A stretch of 64,000 nucleotides of DNA from Litsea cubeba (Eukaryota; Streptophyta; Magnoliopsida; Laurales; Lauraceae), in assembly GCA_012931725.1 (NCBI GenBank), contig CM022951.1, positions 1,288,551-1,352,550 of the forward strand, written 5' to 3'. A program made the translations under genes and the position numbers. Below the pieces are notes generated by a model. That model was not told where the DNA came from and did no database searches. It saw only the letters and a program-made list of their open reading frames with translations. Shown one piece after another: positions 12,164 through 23,749 of the stretch. Positions within the stretch are counted from its first letter, which is position 1, and every line of letters begins with the position of its first letter.

Positions 12164-13068
12164 GCAGTTGAATGATCTATTTGTAGAGAATTTGTTATTG
12201 AGTGGTTGTGTTTGTTGACGTCATGAAAGATAACATGAAATTAAGAATGAAACATACATCCAAAATTGCTGAGACAGTGACAAATTTAAAATTTGTGGAG
12301 CTGTGTATCAGAACTGATACTTATCTACTTTTCTCTTCATGCGGGCCAGCATGGGATTTTTTTTCCTCTTCCCTTTTAAAGTTGAGCTGTTCATAGTCAG
12401 CTAAGCAAGAAACGAAAAAGGAAAAAAAGTCCATATAGTCCGCAATTCAAGCAAATTTCATTCAACTTCGTAATTTGTAACTTGAGACTTCAATTGTTTT
12501 GAAAAGTCAATAGGGGCAAGTTCACATTTCAACCAATTTCCATTCTAGTTTGTAATTTGTAACTTGTAACTTGAGACTTCACTTGATTCGAAAATTCCAT
12601 GGGCCAATTTCATTTGATTTGCATTTTGACTCGTTTGATTCGAGATGCGGTTCGACGGGCTTGATGAACTTGGTAGCACTTTAAGTCTACACTACAAATC
12701 CATCACCAAGGTGCACATGTAAAATTCAAACCTTTAATAACTATATTTCTTATATTTACGACCATAATCTACTCTAATTAGATTTTGCCTATCGAGAACA
12801 ATGGATATGTTGATGTAGGATGTGTCTGCAAAAGGAGAACCCCATTCGCAATTGAAATAGTAATCAAAGTTTGACAAGGTATCTAAAGAGTCCAATAGCA
12901 GTCAAAAGGAGAACTCTTGTGGCACTACCAAAACACAATCTCAAAGCGTAGGCTCATTCAATCACCGTACAAATCCAAACAAACAATAAATATGTTCACT
13001 ATGTTCCAAACTAGCTCGCAAATAAAATGTTTTAGTGCAGGCAATGATGTAGAGAAATGTGTATGCTC

Positions 13069-13378
13069 GGGCGTGTTTGGGACTTTACTAGTAAATTTAA
13101 AGTGAAGTAAAGCCTTCATTATCTAGAAAAGAAAAGATCAAGGGGTAATATCAAAAGTACACCAATTCAAAATTCCCACCTTTTCAAAAAATAAAGTGAA
13201 AAAAAAACTTTTTTCCACTAAATGACAAAAAAAAATCCTTTTTTTACACAAAAAGTCAAAAGAATTTCATATCAAGTCAGTACAAACAAAAGATCATAAT
13301 AACCATTTTATATTTTATTTTTTCTTGATTTAATGCTTCACCTCACTTTACATCAATTCACCGTCCATCCAAACGCAT
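13069..13378. mobile_element. MITE at the right edge of the duplication
   Basis: The left end (GCGTGTTTGGGACTTTAC) and the right end (reverse complement ATGCGTTTGGATGGACG) are inverted repeats that also share AAAGTGAAGTAAAGC versus AAAGTGAGGTGAAGC further in. It is about 310 bp, AT-rich and non-coding. It belongs to the same family as 8319-8637 and the relics at 13680-14079. Its first few dozen bases also stand at 7455-7490. Confidence 0.65.
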
Positions 13379-13679
13379 TTATAGAAACTTAAATTTTATT
13401 TTCAGATCTCAAAATCAGCAACAATATAAGTATTGGATCTTGCAGGTCTTTTATTGCGCAGAACCTCAAGAATACATGTGACTATGTGAGTCATAAAGAT
13501 CTCTCCTATATCAAGATTGTGCTAGATAAAAAAGAACAAGGGTTGCTTTAAACCGTTCCGCCGACACATGTCCAAAAAGTCAAAAAGAATAGTTCCTTCA
13601 ATTCAAAAAGGCCCCCTTCACAACACAAAAGTTCTCTTTAAATTCTCATTTGCCTAAAAGAATCCGTAATCTAAAATCA

Positions 13680-14079
13680 ATACCCATCATCCAACTTTTC
13701 GGACAAGGAGTCACATCAATAACGCTTTAATTCAAAATTTCTTCCATTTTTTTTTAAAGTAAAAACAACCTACTTTCTCTACTAAAAGACACAAAAAATC
13801 TCACTTTTCTATATAAAAAGTAAAATAGATTTCATATCAAACAACTAAAAATAAAATACCATAATAACCCCATTATCCATCATTCATCTTTTCAGACAAG
13901 GGATCATATCAATAACACTTTAATTCAAAATTCCCTTCATCTTTTTCCAAAAAAAAAAAAAAAAACCATACTTTCTTACTAAAAAAAAAAAAAAAACTCC
14001 ACTTTTCAATACAAAACGTCAAAAAAATTCCCTACCAAACAACTAAAAAAAAATATCATCATAACCCCATTATAATTTA
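13680..14079. repeat. Two tandem MITE-family relics
   Basis: 13680-13870 and 13878-14079 repeat the same interior MITE text (TCAATAACGCTTTAATTC and near copies). The second relic is interrupted at 14080 by a MULE-like element and resumes at 16007-16077, where the right end of the MITE family (a CTTGATCTGATGCTTTA-type motif) is found. Confidence 0.55.
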
Positions 14080-16006
14080 GAGTAAATTAGCGAAAGATCC
14101 CTGAAATGGGATGTATCCAGCCTCTAGTCCATGCAATTTCTATTTAAGGGCTATGCTCCATGCAGCTAGACATTTTGCAGCCAGAGGTCTTTACGTTCGC
14201 AAGATCACATATTTTGTGACTGATTTGTCATTTCAACCGTTTATGCATAAAATTTTGAAATTTTAAATTTTCAAATATTGTATTCTCCCTCTGTCATTTC
14301 TATGCACAGAACTCAACACCATCGTCCTTCTGCGATCGTCTTCTCCGGTTCGATTTAGAACAACAACCAAATCGGGTTGCCGGAGATGACATCCTCTTCT
14401 CCGACTCAGTTTCTATTCCCTGTTATAGAACAGATACTCTGCTACATGATTTTATCTCCTCCCCTTCTCCGACGCCAGCGATGGGCGGCGGAAGTCTGCA
14501 GCGGCAACTAGCTCCAGCCGCGGTGGGACGGCTCCGGTCTTCTTCTCCAGGACCGTGCGATCTCAAGAACCCAAGTTTGTATCACTGCAACAATCCGGAT
14601 TTCCCTGTCTTTGCTTTTCCTACGGTTGTCTTCTCCGACAATGCTTAAGTACTTCTGACGAGAGGCGACGACGATGACGAAGAAAGTTTCCGACGACTTG
14701 CGACATGGCAGGATGGCAGCGCAAAACCTGCGTCGATTCCCTTCTCCAGTTCCGACGACGATTGGCATAAGATTTCGGCGCCACTTGTTGGGATCGTAAC
14801 AAAACCTTCTTCTCTATCTGAAATTTGATTTGAAAACACCAGATCAATCCCTGCCTCTACCTGTCTATTTCTATTACAGAAACCATAAACGAAGAGGAAG
14901 AATAGGTCTGGTTGCCACGCCAGGCCAAGTTCAAGTTCAGGTCAATTCAGCCTGACCCGTGAGCAGAAAGCTCAGCAAGTAACACACTGATGTTCTGGTT
15001 TATGACGTTTATTTGAGTTTTTGTTAAATTTATCTAAGTTTATGTCCAATTTATATGAGCTTTTAACAAGTTTATATGAGTTTCTATCAAGTTTATCTGA
15101 GTTTTTGATTTTTTATCAAATTTATTTGAGTTTTTGCGCAAATTTTTTCTAAGTTCTGAAACAAATTTATTTGAGTTTTAGACAAATCTATATGAGTTTT
15201 GGGCTAATTTATCTGATTCTTGTAATAAACTTATCTGAGTACTAGACAAATCTATCTGAGTTTTTGATAAATTTATTTGAGTTTCAGACAAATTTATCTC
15301 CATTTTGAAGATTTTAACTGAGTTTTTTAACGAATATTTCTGAGTTTTTGGTAAATTTATTTACACTTTTTAGATCTATTTGTGTATTTGGATTTTATTT
15401 GTGTCTTTTAAAATTTATTTTTATTTTTTTAAATAAATTTAACTGAGTTTTTGGAAAAAATTTTAAAAAGTTGGAAAATTGATTTATCCTAGGTTTGGAA
15501 AATGTGTTTGCATTTTTTTAATTTTATTTGCGTCTTTTGAAATTAATTTGCCGCTTTTGAAATTTATTCGCATTTTTTGAATTAGCTTTGGATCTTTTGA
15601 AATTCATTTGAGTCTTTTGAAATTTATTTACATTTTCTGAAAGTTATTTGGATATTTTGAAATTTATTTGCATCTTTTTAAATTTATCTTCGTTATTTTA
15701 AAATTTATTATTATTTTTAAATTTATTGTATTTTTGAAATTATTGTGTGTTTTGAAATTTATTTGTGTGTTTGTAGAATTTATTTGAAAATCTCATTAAT
15801 GGGATTTCATTAATCGTGATCAATTAAAGGGTAGTTGATCATTATTAATGGGATATCCAACCAATCATGGGATATGATTTAAAGAAAATGTAAATTAGAC
15901 ATTTCAGGTATGAGAATGTGTGAGAGGGACCTTTGGCTGCATGAGTTTAGATTGTGGACTGTTTGTCATAAAGTTATGCGTTGAGGGACCTCCAAGCAAA
16001 TGCTCC
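14080..16006. mobile_element. Non-autonomous MULE-like element inserted in a MITE relic
   Basis: A 9 bp TSD with one mismatch flanks it: TATAATTTA at 14071-14079 and TATATTTTA at 16007-16015. Degenerate inverted ends both contain GGTCCCT/GATCCCT-type motifs, and a second, better pair lies about 100 bp in (TGCAGCCAGAGGTC near 14180 against the reverse complement TGCAGCCAAAGGTCC near 15930). A 9 bp TSD and long degenerate TIRs are the Mutator-superfamily pattern. No transposase is present. The interior holds a GC-richer block (14290-14990) and a minisatellite (15000-15790). Confidence 0.6.
15000..15790. repeat. Degenerate minisatellite inside the MULE-like element
   Basis: It holds more than 25 imperfect units built from TTTATCTGAGTTTTTGA-type words (period about 25-30 bases). 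These grade into TTTGAAATTTATTTGCATC-type words after about 15490. There is no coding capacity in any frame. Confidence 0.75.
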
Positions 16007-16077
16007 TATATTTTATTCTTTCTTGATCTGATGCTTTATTACACTTTATTTTACATGTAAAATTACCGAACGGCCCT

Positions 16078-16643
16078 TAAGCATTAAGATACACCGAATC
16101 AATCTTATATAAAGGAAATTAAGTAAAAGATAAACGAAGGCTATATAACCTATGAGAATCACTGATTGTTTAAATGGGTCCAGTCAAGATGGGTTGCGGG
16201 CCTTATACTATCTTACACAAGCCATGGACTGCATGAAATGTATAGGCTAAACCCAAAATAGACCCATTTATTAATAAAGTTAGAAAATGCATGTCAAACC
16301 CAGACCCAACCTAGAAGTTAAAAGGCATAATCAAAGCCCTAGTTAACAAGTTGGGGTTTCAATTGGATAGGACGGTTAATGGAATTAGTCGGGTTGAATT
16401 GGTTCTTGTCCCAGATGACATGGAAAATTGCAAGAATGGATTCATCTCAGCCCCAATTCATTTATTAATTGAGTTAGAAACCTCATCCTGAACCTAAAAA
16501 AAAAAATTTTGAAAAGATCATCCGAGGCCCTAGATTATTGGATTGGGTTTGGGTCAGGTCCGAAATCGCCTCCCCTAAAATTATATTATGCATGCATCAA
16601 GATCCATATGTTTCTAATGTCATATGTATTATTGCCTACATAT
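16078..16643. other. Spacer upstream of the first copia element
   Basis: No gene or repeat is recognised. The 60 aa open frame at the right end runs into the LTR and is not a gene. Confidence 0.6.
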
Positions 16644-16838
16644 TGTTATAAGATATGGATCTTGGGTGGATGCCCACTTGTGATAAGATAGGGTTAGAAT
16701 TAGGGTTCCTCCTTTTTAGTTTACTTTGCCTATAAATAGGCTCTCTCCCTATGTATTTAGACACAGTTAATGAGATATCAGAAAGGCTCTCTCTTCTCAC
16801 TCTAATCTTCTTTCTCTTGGTCTCTCTCTTTTATAACA
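16644..16838 (+). repeat. 5' LTR of the first copia element
   Basis: 195 bp, TG..CA ends with 7 bp inverted tips, and TATA box TATAAATAGG at 16731-16740. A CT-rich leader follows. It is identical to the 3' LTR except for one A/C difference near its end. Confidence 0.95.
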
Positions 16839-16904
16839 CGTTATCAGCACGAAGCTCTAAGAGAAGGAAGAAAACCAGGTCTTCTTGCCCAAAAAGAAGA
16901 AATC

Positions 16905-17105
16905 ATTCCCTGCGTGGATTTTCATCGCAAACTCCTTCCCTGCGCGGATTTTCATCGCGGATTCCCTGTGCAGATTCCTTCCTAGCGCGGATTCCCATCC
17001 CAGATTCCTTCCCAGTGCGGATTTCCATCGCAGATTCCCTGGGCGGATTCCTTCCCAGCGCGGATTTCCATCGCAAAATCCTTCCCAGCGTGGATTTCAG
17101 AAAAG
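16905..17105 (+). repeat. Tandem repeat in the leader of the first copia element
   Basis: About six to seven units of roughly 28-43 bases share GCGGATTTTCATCGC and GATTCCTTCCCAG words. All three plus frames stay open over much of it, which explains the 81-119 aa frames on both strands here. They are repeat artefacts, not genes. Confidence 0.8.
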
Positions 17106-17299
17106 AGTAATATTTTTCTTTAAATACAGTAAGTAGTATCCAAACCATAGTTCAAATCCAACATATTAGAATACATAAAATTAATTTATGATATTTATTT
17201 TACTGTCATTATAGTGTTTGGTTACTATTCATTATCTTGCACGATTTTTTATTTAAATTTATTAATGCTATAAATTGATTATAAAAAAAAAAGAAAAAG

Positions 17300-17640
17300 A
17301 AAAAAGAAAGAGAACCAGAAGTTCTAAAAGTGAACCTGAAGTTCACATATTCATGGACCAGTAGAAGTTGGAATAATGATATGAACCTGAAGATTCGTAT
17401 CAATAAATCAAAACCTGAAGTTTTTGATTCAACAATCCATATAAATTATAAAGCCATGAAATTAAACCTGAAGTTTTTGATAGAACTAGAAGTTCTGATC
17501 ACTTGTTAGAACCAGACGTTCTACCCCAAACCTGAAGATTTGACAGAACCTGAAGTTCTAATTTCATGTATTATGAACCTGAAGTTCTAAATCAAGTCTG
17601 AAGTCTTGACAGAACCAGCAGTTCTGATTCTCAAATATGA
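17300..17640 (+). repeat. Interspersed GAACCTGAAGTTC repeats
   Basis: About a dozen copies of the word AACCTGAAGTTCT or close variants occur at irregular spacing. Several are extended to the imperfect palindrome AGAACCTGAAGTTCT. They occupy the place where gag would normally lie. There is no long open frame. Confidence 0.8.
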
Positions 17641-17801
17641 GAACATGTTAAATTTTTATTTTTCCATGTTTAAATTCCTTTCTTAATTACTTTTGATGTT
17701 AATATTTTATTTATTTATTTCATGTCCTAATGAATGGTTTAATTATTTCAATTTTATCATATGATTGCATAGTTATATTGTTTTATTATTTTGTTTAAGG
17801 T

Positions 17802-19187
17802 ATGGATCATGGAACTAAGGACAATCTTTGTTTGGTAGATAGTGCCACAACACACACCATTCTGAAAAATCAGAAATTTTTCTCAGAATTGATGTTTATT
17901 CCACGAAAGGTATCAACCATAGCTGGGCCTGTGCAAATAATTGAAGGCTCCGGAAGAGCCCACATAATGTTACCTAATGGTACCCACTTATTCATTAAAG
18001 ATGCTTTGTTCTCAAATAGTTCCCGAAGAAACTTGATTAGTTTCAAAGACATCAGAATGAATGGGTACCACATTGAGACTGTAAGTGAAGGTAACAAGGA
18101 ATTCTTATGCATTGTTACTAGTATTGGAAGCCAGAAGCAAATACTAGAAAAATTAAGTGCACTCTCCTCAGGGTTATATTACATGACAATCTTAAATGTT
18201 GAATCACATTCGGTTATGAGCAAAACAACAAAGTTAAGCCCGAAGCTTAAACTAAGCCCGAAGCTTAGTGATCCGAAGACTTTACAGCTCTGGCATGATA
18301 GGTTAGGTCACCCTGGGGCTACTATGTTGAGAAAAATTGTAGATAACTCCTTTGGGCATTCTTTAGAGAACCATCAATTGACCCTCCCTAGTGGGTACTT
18401 ATGTACACCGTGTTCACAAGGAAAATTGATCACCCGACCTTCTTTTGCTAAAGTTGCATACGAATCCCCATCCTTTCTGCAAAGGATACAAGGTGACATT
18501 TGTGGACCCATAAATCCCCCTAGTGGACCTTTTAGATATTTTATGGTTTTGATTGATGCCTCCACCCGTTGGTCTGATGTTTGCCTACTTTCAACTAGGA
18601 ACATAGCATTTGCCCGTCTATTAACTCAAATAATCAAACTTAGGGCTCATTTCCCTGATTCTCCCATTAAGTCTATAAGACTTGACAATGCAGGAGAATT
18701 TACATCACAGGTTTTTGATGATTTTTGTTCATCTATAGGAATTGTTGTCGAACATCCTGTCCCCCATGTCCACACCCAGAATGGCTTAGCTGAATCCATG
18801 ATTAAGCGCATCCAACTCATTTCTAGGACTCTGCTGATGCAATCCAAATTGTCAGTTAGTGCATGGGGACATGCTGTGTTGCATGCTTCAATGTTAATTC
18901 GACTTCGACCCACAGCCTATCATCAATTTTCTCCTGCACAACTTACATCCGGACATCAACCCAATATCTCTCACTTGCGCAAGTTTGGTTGTGCAGTTCA
19001 AGTCCCAATCCCACCTCCTAAGCGTACTAAGATGGGACCACAACGTAGATTGGGAATCTATGTAGGTTATGACTCTCCCTCAATTATTCGATATCTAGAA
19101 CCAATGACAGGAGATGTCTTCACTGCTCGTTTTCCAGATTGTCAATTCGATGAGACAATATTCCCATCGTTAAGGGAGATAACATAG
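17802..19187 (+). pseudogene. Copia pol part 1: protease and integrase
   Basis: An aspartic protease motif (LVDSATTH, near residues 11-18) begins almost at the first Met, with an in-frame stop directly before it, so nothing of gag or zinc knuckle precedes it. An integrase follows, with the GAG-pre-integrase histidines (LWHDRLGHPG), catalytic Asp in GDICGP, Asp in RLDNAGEF and Glu in HTQNGLAESM, then the copia integrase tail (GPQRRLGIYVGYDS). The frame ends at a TAG created by a one-base loss in the AAGGGAGATAAC stretch (about 19172-19178). The expected product continues in another frame. Confidence 0.9.
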
Positions 19188-19725
19188 TTCCTGTAGAACG
19201 ACCTGTTCCTGAAGAACGGCGAGAATTAACATGGAATACTTCCACTCTGTCTCATTTGGATCCACGAACTTCACAATGTGAAAATGAAGTCCGGAGAATT
19301 GTGCACTTACAAGAAATTGCAAACAGATTACCTGATGCATTTAACGATGCAGCAAAGGTGACAAAATCACATGTGCCCGCTATGAATACACCTGCCAGGA
19401 TTAATGTCCCTGTAGGACAAAGTCAAAATACAACCGCAAAAGAATCTGCAATACGCCAGAAGCGTGGCAGACCTATAGGTTCAAAGGACTCAGCTCCGCG
19501 GAAAAGGAGAAATGAGCAATCATCATCATGTCCTCCCGAAGAGGCACGTATCACTCTTGAAGAGGTTCCTCCCGAAGAGGCACGTAACGCTCCTGAAGAG
19601 GTTATGACAAAATCCGTTCTCTCTAGAATAATGGAAGTCCCTGGTGAGACTTTGGAAGCCCCTGAAGAGGCACCGGTACCGGATAATGAAGAGATCTCTA
19701 TATTTTACAATTATTCAAAGAGAGA
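19188..19725 (+). pseudogene. Copia pol part 2: linker between integrase and RT
   Basis: The polyprotein continues after the first frameshift: a hydrophilic linker with a basic RKRRNEQ stretch and three PEEAR/EEV repeats. It leaves frame again near 19722-19726, just before the WNRNDIVIDDAFAYA segment that begins part 3. No catalytic motif lies here. Confidence 0.8.
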
Positions 19726-21429
19726 TGGAATAGAAATGATATTGTCATCGATGACGCATTTGCATATGCGATAGCTACACAAATATCAAAGGTAAATGAT
19801 GATGATGATTGGGACACAGAACCACGTTCTATAAATGAATGTCGACAAAGAAATGATTGGCCAAAATGGGAAAGTGCCATCAAAGCAGAATTAGAGTCTC
19901 TCAATAAACGTGGTGTGTTCGGACCTATAGTACAAACCCCAAAAGATGTTAACCGTGTAGGTTACAAGTGGGTGTTTGTAAGAAAACGGAATGAAATGAA
20001 TGAAATTACCAGATATAAGGCACGATTAGTGGCACAAGGTTTCCTGCAGAAACCTGGGATTGATTATGAGGAAACATACTCCCATGTCATAGATACAACA
20101 ACTTTCAGATATCTGATAAGTTTAGCAGTTTCTCAAAATCTAGAAATGCGACTCATGGATGTTGTAACTGCTTACTTATATGAGGACTTAGACACTAGAA
20201 TTCACATGAAAATCCCGGAAGGATTTCCTTTGCCTGAAGCAAAGCCAAGGAGTACATACTCAATTCAATTGAGGCGATCATTGTACGGCCTGAAGCAATC
20301 CGGAAGAATGTGGTACAATCGTCTTAGTGAATACTTGTCTAAAAAGGGGTATGCAAACGATCCTATTTGCCCGTGTCTATTTATAAAGAAATTCATGAAG
20401 GGATTTGCAATATTAGCAGTTTATGTGGATGATATCAATTTGGTAGGGACTCCAGAAGAGCTCGAAGAAACTGCTGATTGTTTAAAGAAAGAATTTGAAA
20501 TGAAAGACCTTGGAAAAACAAGATTCTGTCTCAGGTTGCAAATCGAGAGAAATTCTAATGGGATGTTGGTCCATCAATCTAATTATACCGAGAAGGTTTT
20601 AAAACGATTTGGTATGGACAAAGCACACCCATTAAGCACACCCATGGTCGTCCGGTCTCTTGATACACAGAAAGATCCATACCGTCCTATTGAAAAAAAT
20701 GAAAAAGTTTTGGGTCAAGAAGTACCATACTTAAGTGCTATTGGAGCCCTGATGTACTTAGCACAATGCACTAGACCGGATATTGCATTTTCTGTGAATC
20801 TACTTGCCAGATATAGCTCCGCACCAACTCAAAGGCACTGGGTTGGTATTAAACATATCCTACGATATTTGCGTGGAACAACTGATTTAGGAATATTTTA
20901 TTCTTATAATCCTATAGATTCCAGTTTTACAGGATATGCAGATTCAGGTTATCTCTCTGATCCTCATAAGGGTCGATCACAGACAGGTTATGTGTTTCTA
21001 AATGGTAATGCCGCCATTTCTTGGCGTTCTACTAAACAGACTCTGGTAGCTACCTCCTCTAACCATGCTGAGATTTTGGCTCTTTATGAAGCCAGTAGGG
21101 AATGTGTATGGCTAAGATCCTTGATTCAGCATGTTCGTAGTTCTTGTCAATTACCTTCTATTGCAGGTATCCCAAATGTTATCTATGAAGATAATGAAGC
21201 ATGCATAAAACAAATTCGAGAAGGTTTTATTAAAGGAGACAAGACTAAGCATATAGCACCAAAGTTCTTCTTCACTCATGAACTTCAGAAGAACAATGAA
21301 ATTGAAGTCAAACAAGTTTGTTCGAGTAACAACCTGGCTGATCTATTTACCAAATCTTTGCCAAAATCAGTATTCCAGAAGTTTGTATATGAGATTGGCA
21401 TGCGAAGAGTTCATCATCAAACTATGTAA
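19726..21429 (+). pseudogene. Copia pol part 3: reverse transcriptase and RNase H
   Basis: RT motifs are intact: YKWVFVRKRN, KARLVAQGF, the ETYSHVIDTTTFRYL segment, RRSLYGLKQS and the catalytic YVDD. RNase H follows with GYADSGY, HAEILAL and YEDNEACIK, ending VDDL-type ADLFTKSLP. The reading frame is open for more than 500 codons to a TAA at 21427-21429, with no internal damage. The upstream frameshifts mean it cannot be made as part of one polyprotein. Confidence 0.92.
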
Positions 21430-21697
21430 ATGGTTGCAATCATCAGGGGGAGCAGTTTATCAGGGAGCATCCTGAAGTATGCTTCCCAGGACATTTGTGC
21501 GCTGTACTCTTTTTCCTTTCCTAGGTTTTATCCCACTGGGTTTTCCTAGTTAAGGTTTTAACGAGGCAGCATTATGCACGTCCAACACCATTTCAATGAT
21601 CTTGAAGAATGTTGTACTCTTTTTCCCTTCGCTTTGGTTTTTCCCACTGGGTTTTCCTTAGCAAGGTTTTTAATGAGGCAACTGTCATTAAATGGTG

Positions 21698-21713
21698 GTC
21701 ATCCAAGGGGGAG
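21698..21713 (+). other. Polypurine tract of the first copia element
   Basis: CCAAGGGGGAG immediately precedes the TG of the 3' LTR, the expected place for plus-strand priming. Confidence 0.8.
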
Positions 21714-21908
21714 TGTTATAAGATATGGATCTTGGGTGGATGCCCACTTGTGATAAGATAGGGTTAGAATTAGGGTTCCTCCTTTTTAGTTTACTTTGCC
21801 TATAAATAGGCTCTCTCCCTATGTATTTAGACACAGTTAATGAGATATCAGAAAGGCTCTCTCTTCTCCCTCTAATCTTCTTTCTCTTGGTCTCTCTCTT
21901 TTATAACA
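21714..21908 (+). repeat. 3' LTR of the first copia element
   Basis: 195 bp, matching 16644-16838 except for one base. It is followed at once by the TSD CATAT. Confidence 0.95.
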
Positions 21909-21913
21909 CATAT

Positions 21914-22480
21914 ATAATTCTATCAAGTCCAAGTATATTGATAGAGCCACAAATGTTGTTTTCATTTGTCATTTTCCATTTAGATTTGAACATTCTATCA
22001 AGTGATCATGATTATATTAGCAGTATCCCTGGCAAATGATCTCATGAGATGACAAAAAATGACTGAGGAGTTGTAACAAGATTAGATTACTATGAGATTG
22101 GTGGGATGTGATAAATTAGACCTACCATGTGATTAGTGAGTTAATCTAAGATTAGAACAGGAGAATAAATGTAATAGATCAGAACGAATTGACTACTTTT
22201 ACCTTTTGTTTTGGAAAACTATAAACAATTCTCTCCTGTAGGAAAAGATCAAACACTCTTAAATTTCTTCTTATTTTCTTTAGTTTTTCAGTGAGTACGC
22301 ACTATTATCCATTCTTCTTTCTTCTCGGGTGAGGGAAGGAGACTTCGGGTGAGGTAAGGGGAGGCCTCGGTTGAGGCGAAGAGCCCTCAGATGAGGGAAG
22401 GTGGAGATATTGGAAACCATCCATTCTTCTTTCTTGGTTACGGTTGTGGAGATATTGGAAACCATGATGAATGCTATACT
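21914..22480. other. Spacer right of the first copia element
   Basis: No gene is supported. It holds a duplicated GTGGAGATATTGGAAACCAT word (about 22401 and 22445) and short GGGTGAGG-type repeats around 22325-22400. Confidence 0.55.
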
Positions 22481-22484
22481 GTTT

Positions 22485-23110
22485 TTCCTTTTTCCTTATG
22501 ACGAGTCAGACCCAATTGATCCGAATCTGATGGTGAGTCGGGTCCAGGTGATCCGATCCAAGCCCAAGTGACCCATTCCAGGATGATAGGTCAGGCCAAA
22601 GAACTCGATCCGTCAGTTCCGTTGAGATCCAATTCCATCCGCTGAAGCCCAGGTGCAAGCCCTCGAAGAGACCAAATCAGGGCAGCCACGTTGCTTCGGA
22701 AACAGTTCCGCTCCTACCAGGTCCTGCGGAGAGATATCTCACCTGCCCCGTCCAGCGCAAGGGCAGTTCCTCACCTGCTTTGTCCAGCGCGAGGGCAGTT
22801 CGAGGGTTCCAAGGGGTGAACGTTGCAGAGGAGCCTCCCCGTCTGTTAGGGTAGACTATAAATCAAGAGCCCCACCAGCACTTGGGGGCAACTAAGATCT
22901 TCCCATTCACTTCTACTCTTGTATTCCTCTAGTTTGTAATCCGAAATCATTGAGGAAGTAAAACACCACAGGCAATCTCTGCCTTTCTGCAGTGGACGTA
23001 GGTCATTTTGACCGAACCACTATAATCCCTTCTCTCTCTTCTTTAATTATTGCATTTAAGCATTTATTACTTGACCGGTGTTGTCGGAAACCTATTTTGA
23101 CATCATCACC
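22485..23110 (+). repeat. Probable LTR remnant
   Basis: The stretch ends with text typical of plant LTR R/U5 regions: a polyadenylation-like region, then TGCAGTGGACGTAGGTCA and CCGAACCACT before a CT-rich tract. The 3' LTR at 29030-29414 has the parallel GTGGACGTAGGCA..CCGAACCACG. It is GC-richer than its surroundings. I could not fix ends or a TSD, so this is tentative. Confidence 0.35.
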
Positions 23111-23371
23111 TTTATCCCATTTGGTTTCTCTACCCTCAAATCATTAATATCAGTAACCACAAATGTTTACTTTCTCATGTAACTATTAATTTCCTTGTTG
23201 CACCAAACGCATTGTTTAAGCATAAATATTGATCATGCTAAACATTCTTACCGATAGCAACTTAGTAGTACATCTAATTAAGCAACTCAAAATTAACAAA
23301 CCTCCATTTCTAATATTTATTTGTTGAACTGAGAATCAGTAACCATAAATAAATTTTCTTGTTTAAGTATA

Positions 23372-23746
23372 TCAATGATTCTTATTGTTTACTCTTCGAC
23401 AATTCGTTCGAATCTCTCCTTCTTCTCCTGTTAAAACACCCACATTACCCAATTTGATCATGGCCTTTGAGAATTGATTCATAAAAAGTCTTGGACTGTT
23501 GCCATATCTGACTACCAAATCATCTGTTAAACTAGTGAAAGCTAGCTCTTGATCTAACTGAAGAACAGCTTCTCCATTGAGTACGCCGTCGTAAAAAGAG
23601 TTGTCTAGTTGGAATGGTGTTGTAGTTGCCTGATTGATAAAAGCTTTTGGATCAGAACTTATATTAGATATCGTCGAAACAGGTTTGGGGCATTTCTTTC
23701 TGAGTGCATCAAGTGTACTGAGATCCATGTCTGGATCTGGGAGGCC
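23372..23746 (-). pseudogene. PerC exon 3, downstream part
   Basis: It encodes the C-terminal 124 residues from GLPDPDMDLSTL through LDNSFYDGVL, the LDQELAF region and RTNCRRVN to a TGA. It starts exactly where the upstream part (29415-29482) stops, so the joined exon needs no added or lost base. On the plus strand, three non-exonic bases (GAT, 23747-23749) separate it from the TG of the inserted element. Confidence 0.9.
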
Positions 23747-23749
23747 GAT

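Larger units (their letters stand above)
7495..13105. repeat. Segmental tandem duplication, copy 2 (carries PerB)
   Basis: This is the second copy of the 5.7 kb unit. It differs from copy 1 by an extra MITE insertion (8319-8637) with a long poly(A) run and by small indels. It lacks the 35 bp internal duplication seen in copy 1 at about 6927-6995. Its right edge runs into an intact copy of the MITE (13069-13378) that is truncated at the copy 1/copy 2 junction. Confidence 0.85.
16644..21908 (+). mobile_element. Young Ty1/copia element lacking gag (5265 bp)
   Basis: Two 195 bp LTRs (16644-16838 and 21714-21908) begin TGTTATA and end TATAACA and differ at a single base. A perfect 5 bp TSD, CATAT, stands at 16639-16643 and 21909-21913. 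A polypurine tract precedes the 3' LTR. Order inside: a 960 bp non-coding repeat-rich stretch, then protease, integrase, reverse transcriptase and RNase H, which is copia order. The gag and zinc-knuckle region is missing, and pol has two frameshifts. Near-identical LTRs show very recent insertion, so the element was presumably mobilised by proteins from another copy. Confidence 0.92.

Noticed and set aside
14508..14847. Arg-rich minus-strand frames inside the MULE-like element
   Set aside because: No recognisable domain. The overlapping frames reflect local GC-rich composition, and the block looks like captured untranslated sequence.
16751..17148. 119, 83 and 81 aa open frames in the copia leader
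   Set aside because: Tandem repeat keeps several frames open on both strands. None resembles gag.
17300..17640. GAACCTGAAGTTC words as heat-shock elements
   Set aside because: A heat-shock element needs GAA and TTC separated by two bases (GAAnnTTC). Here the spacing is one base, so the match fails.
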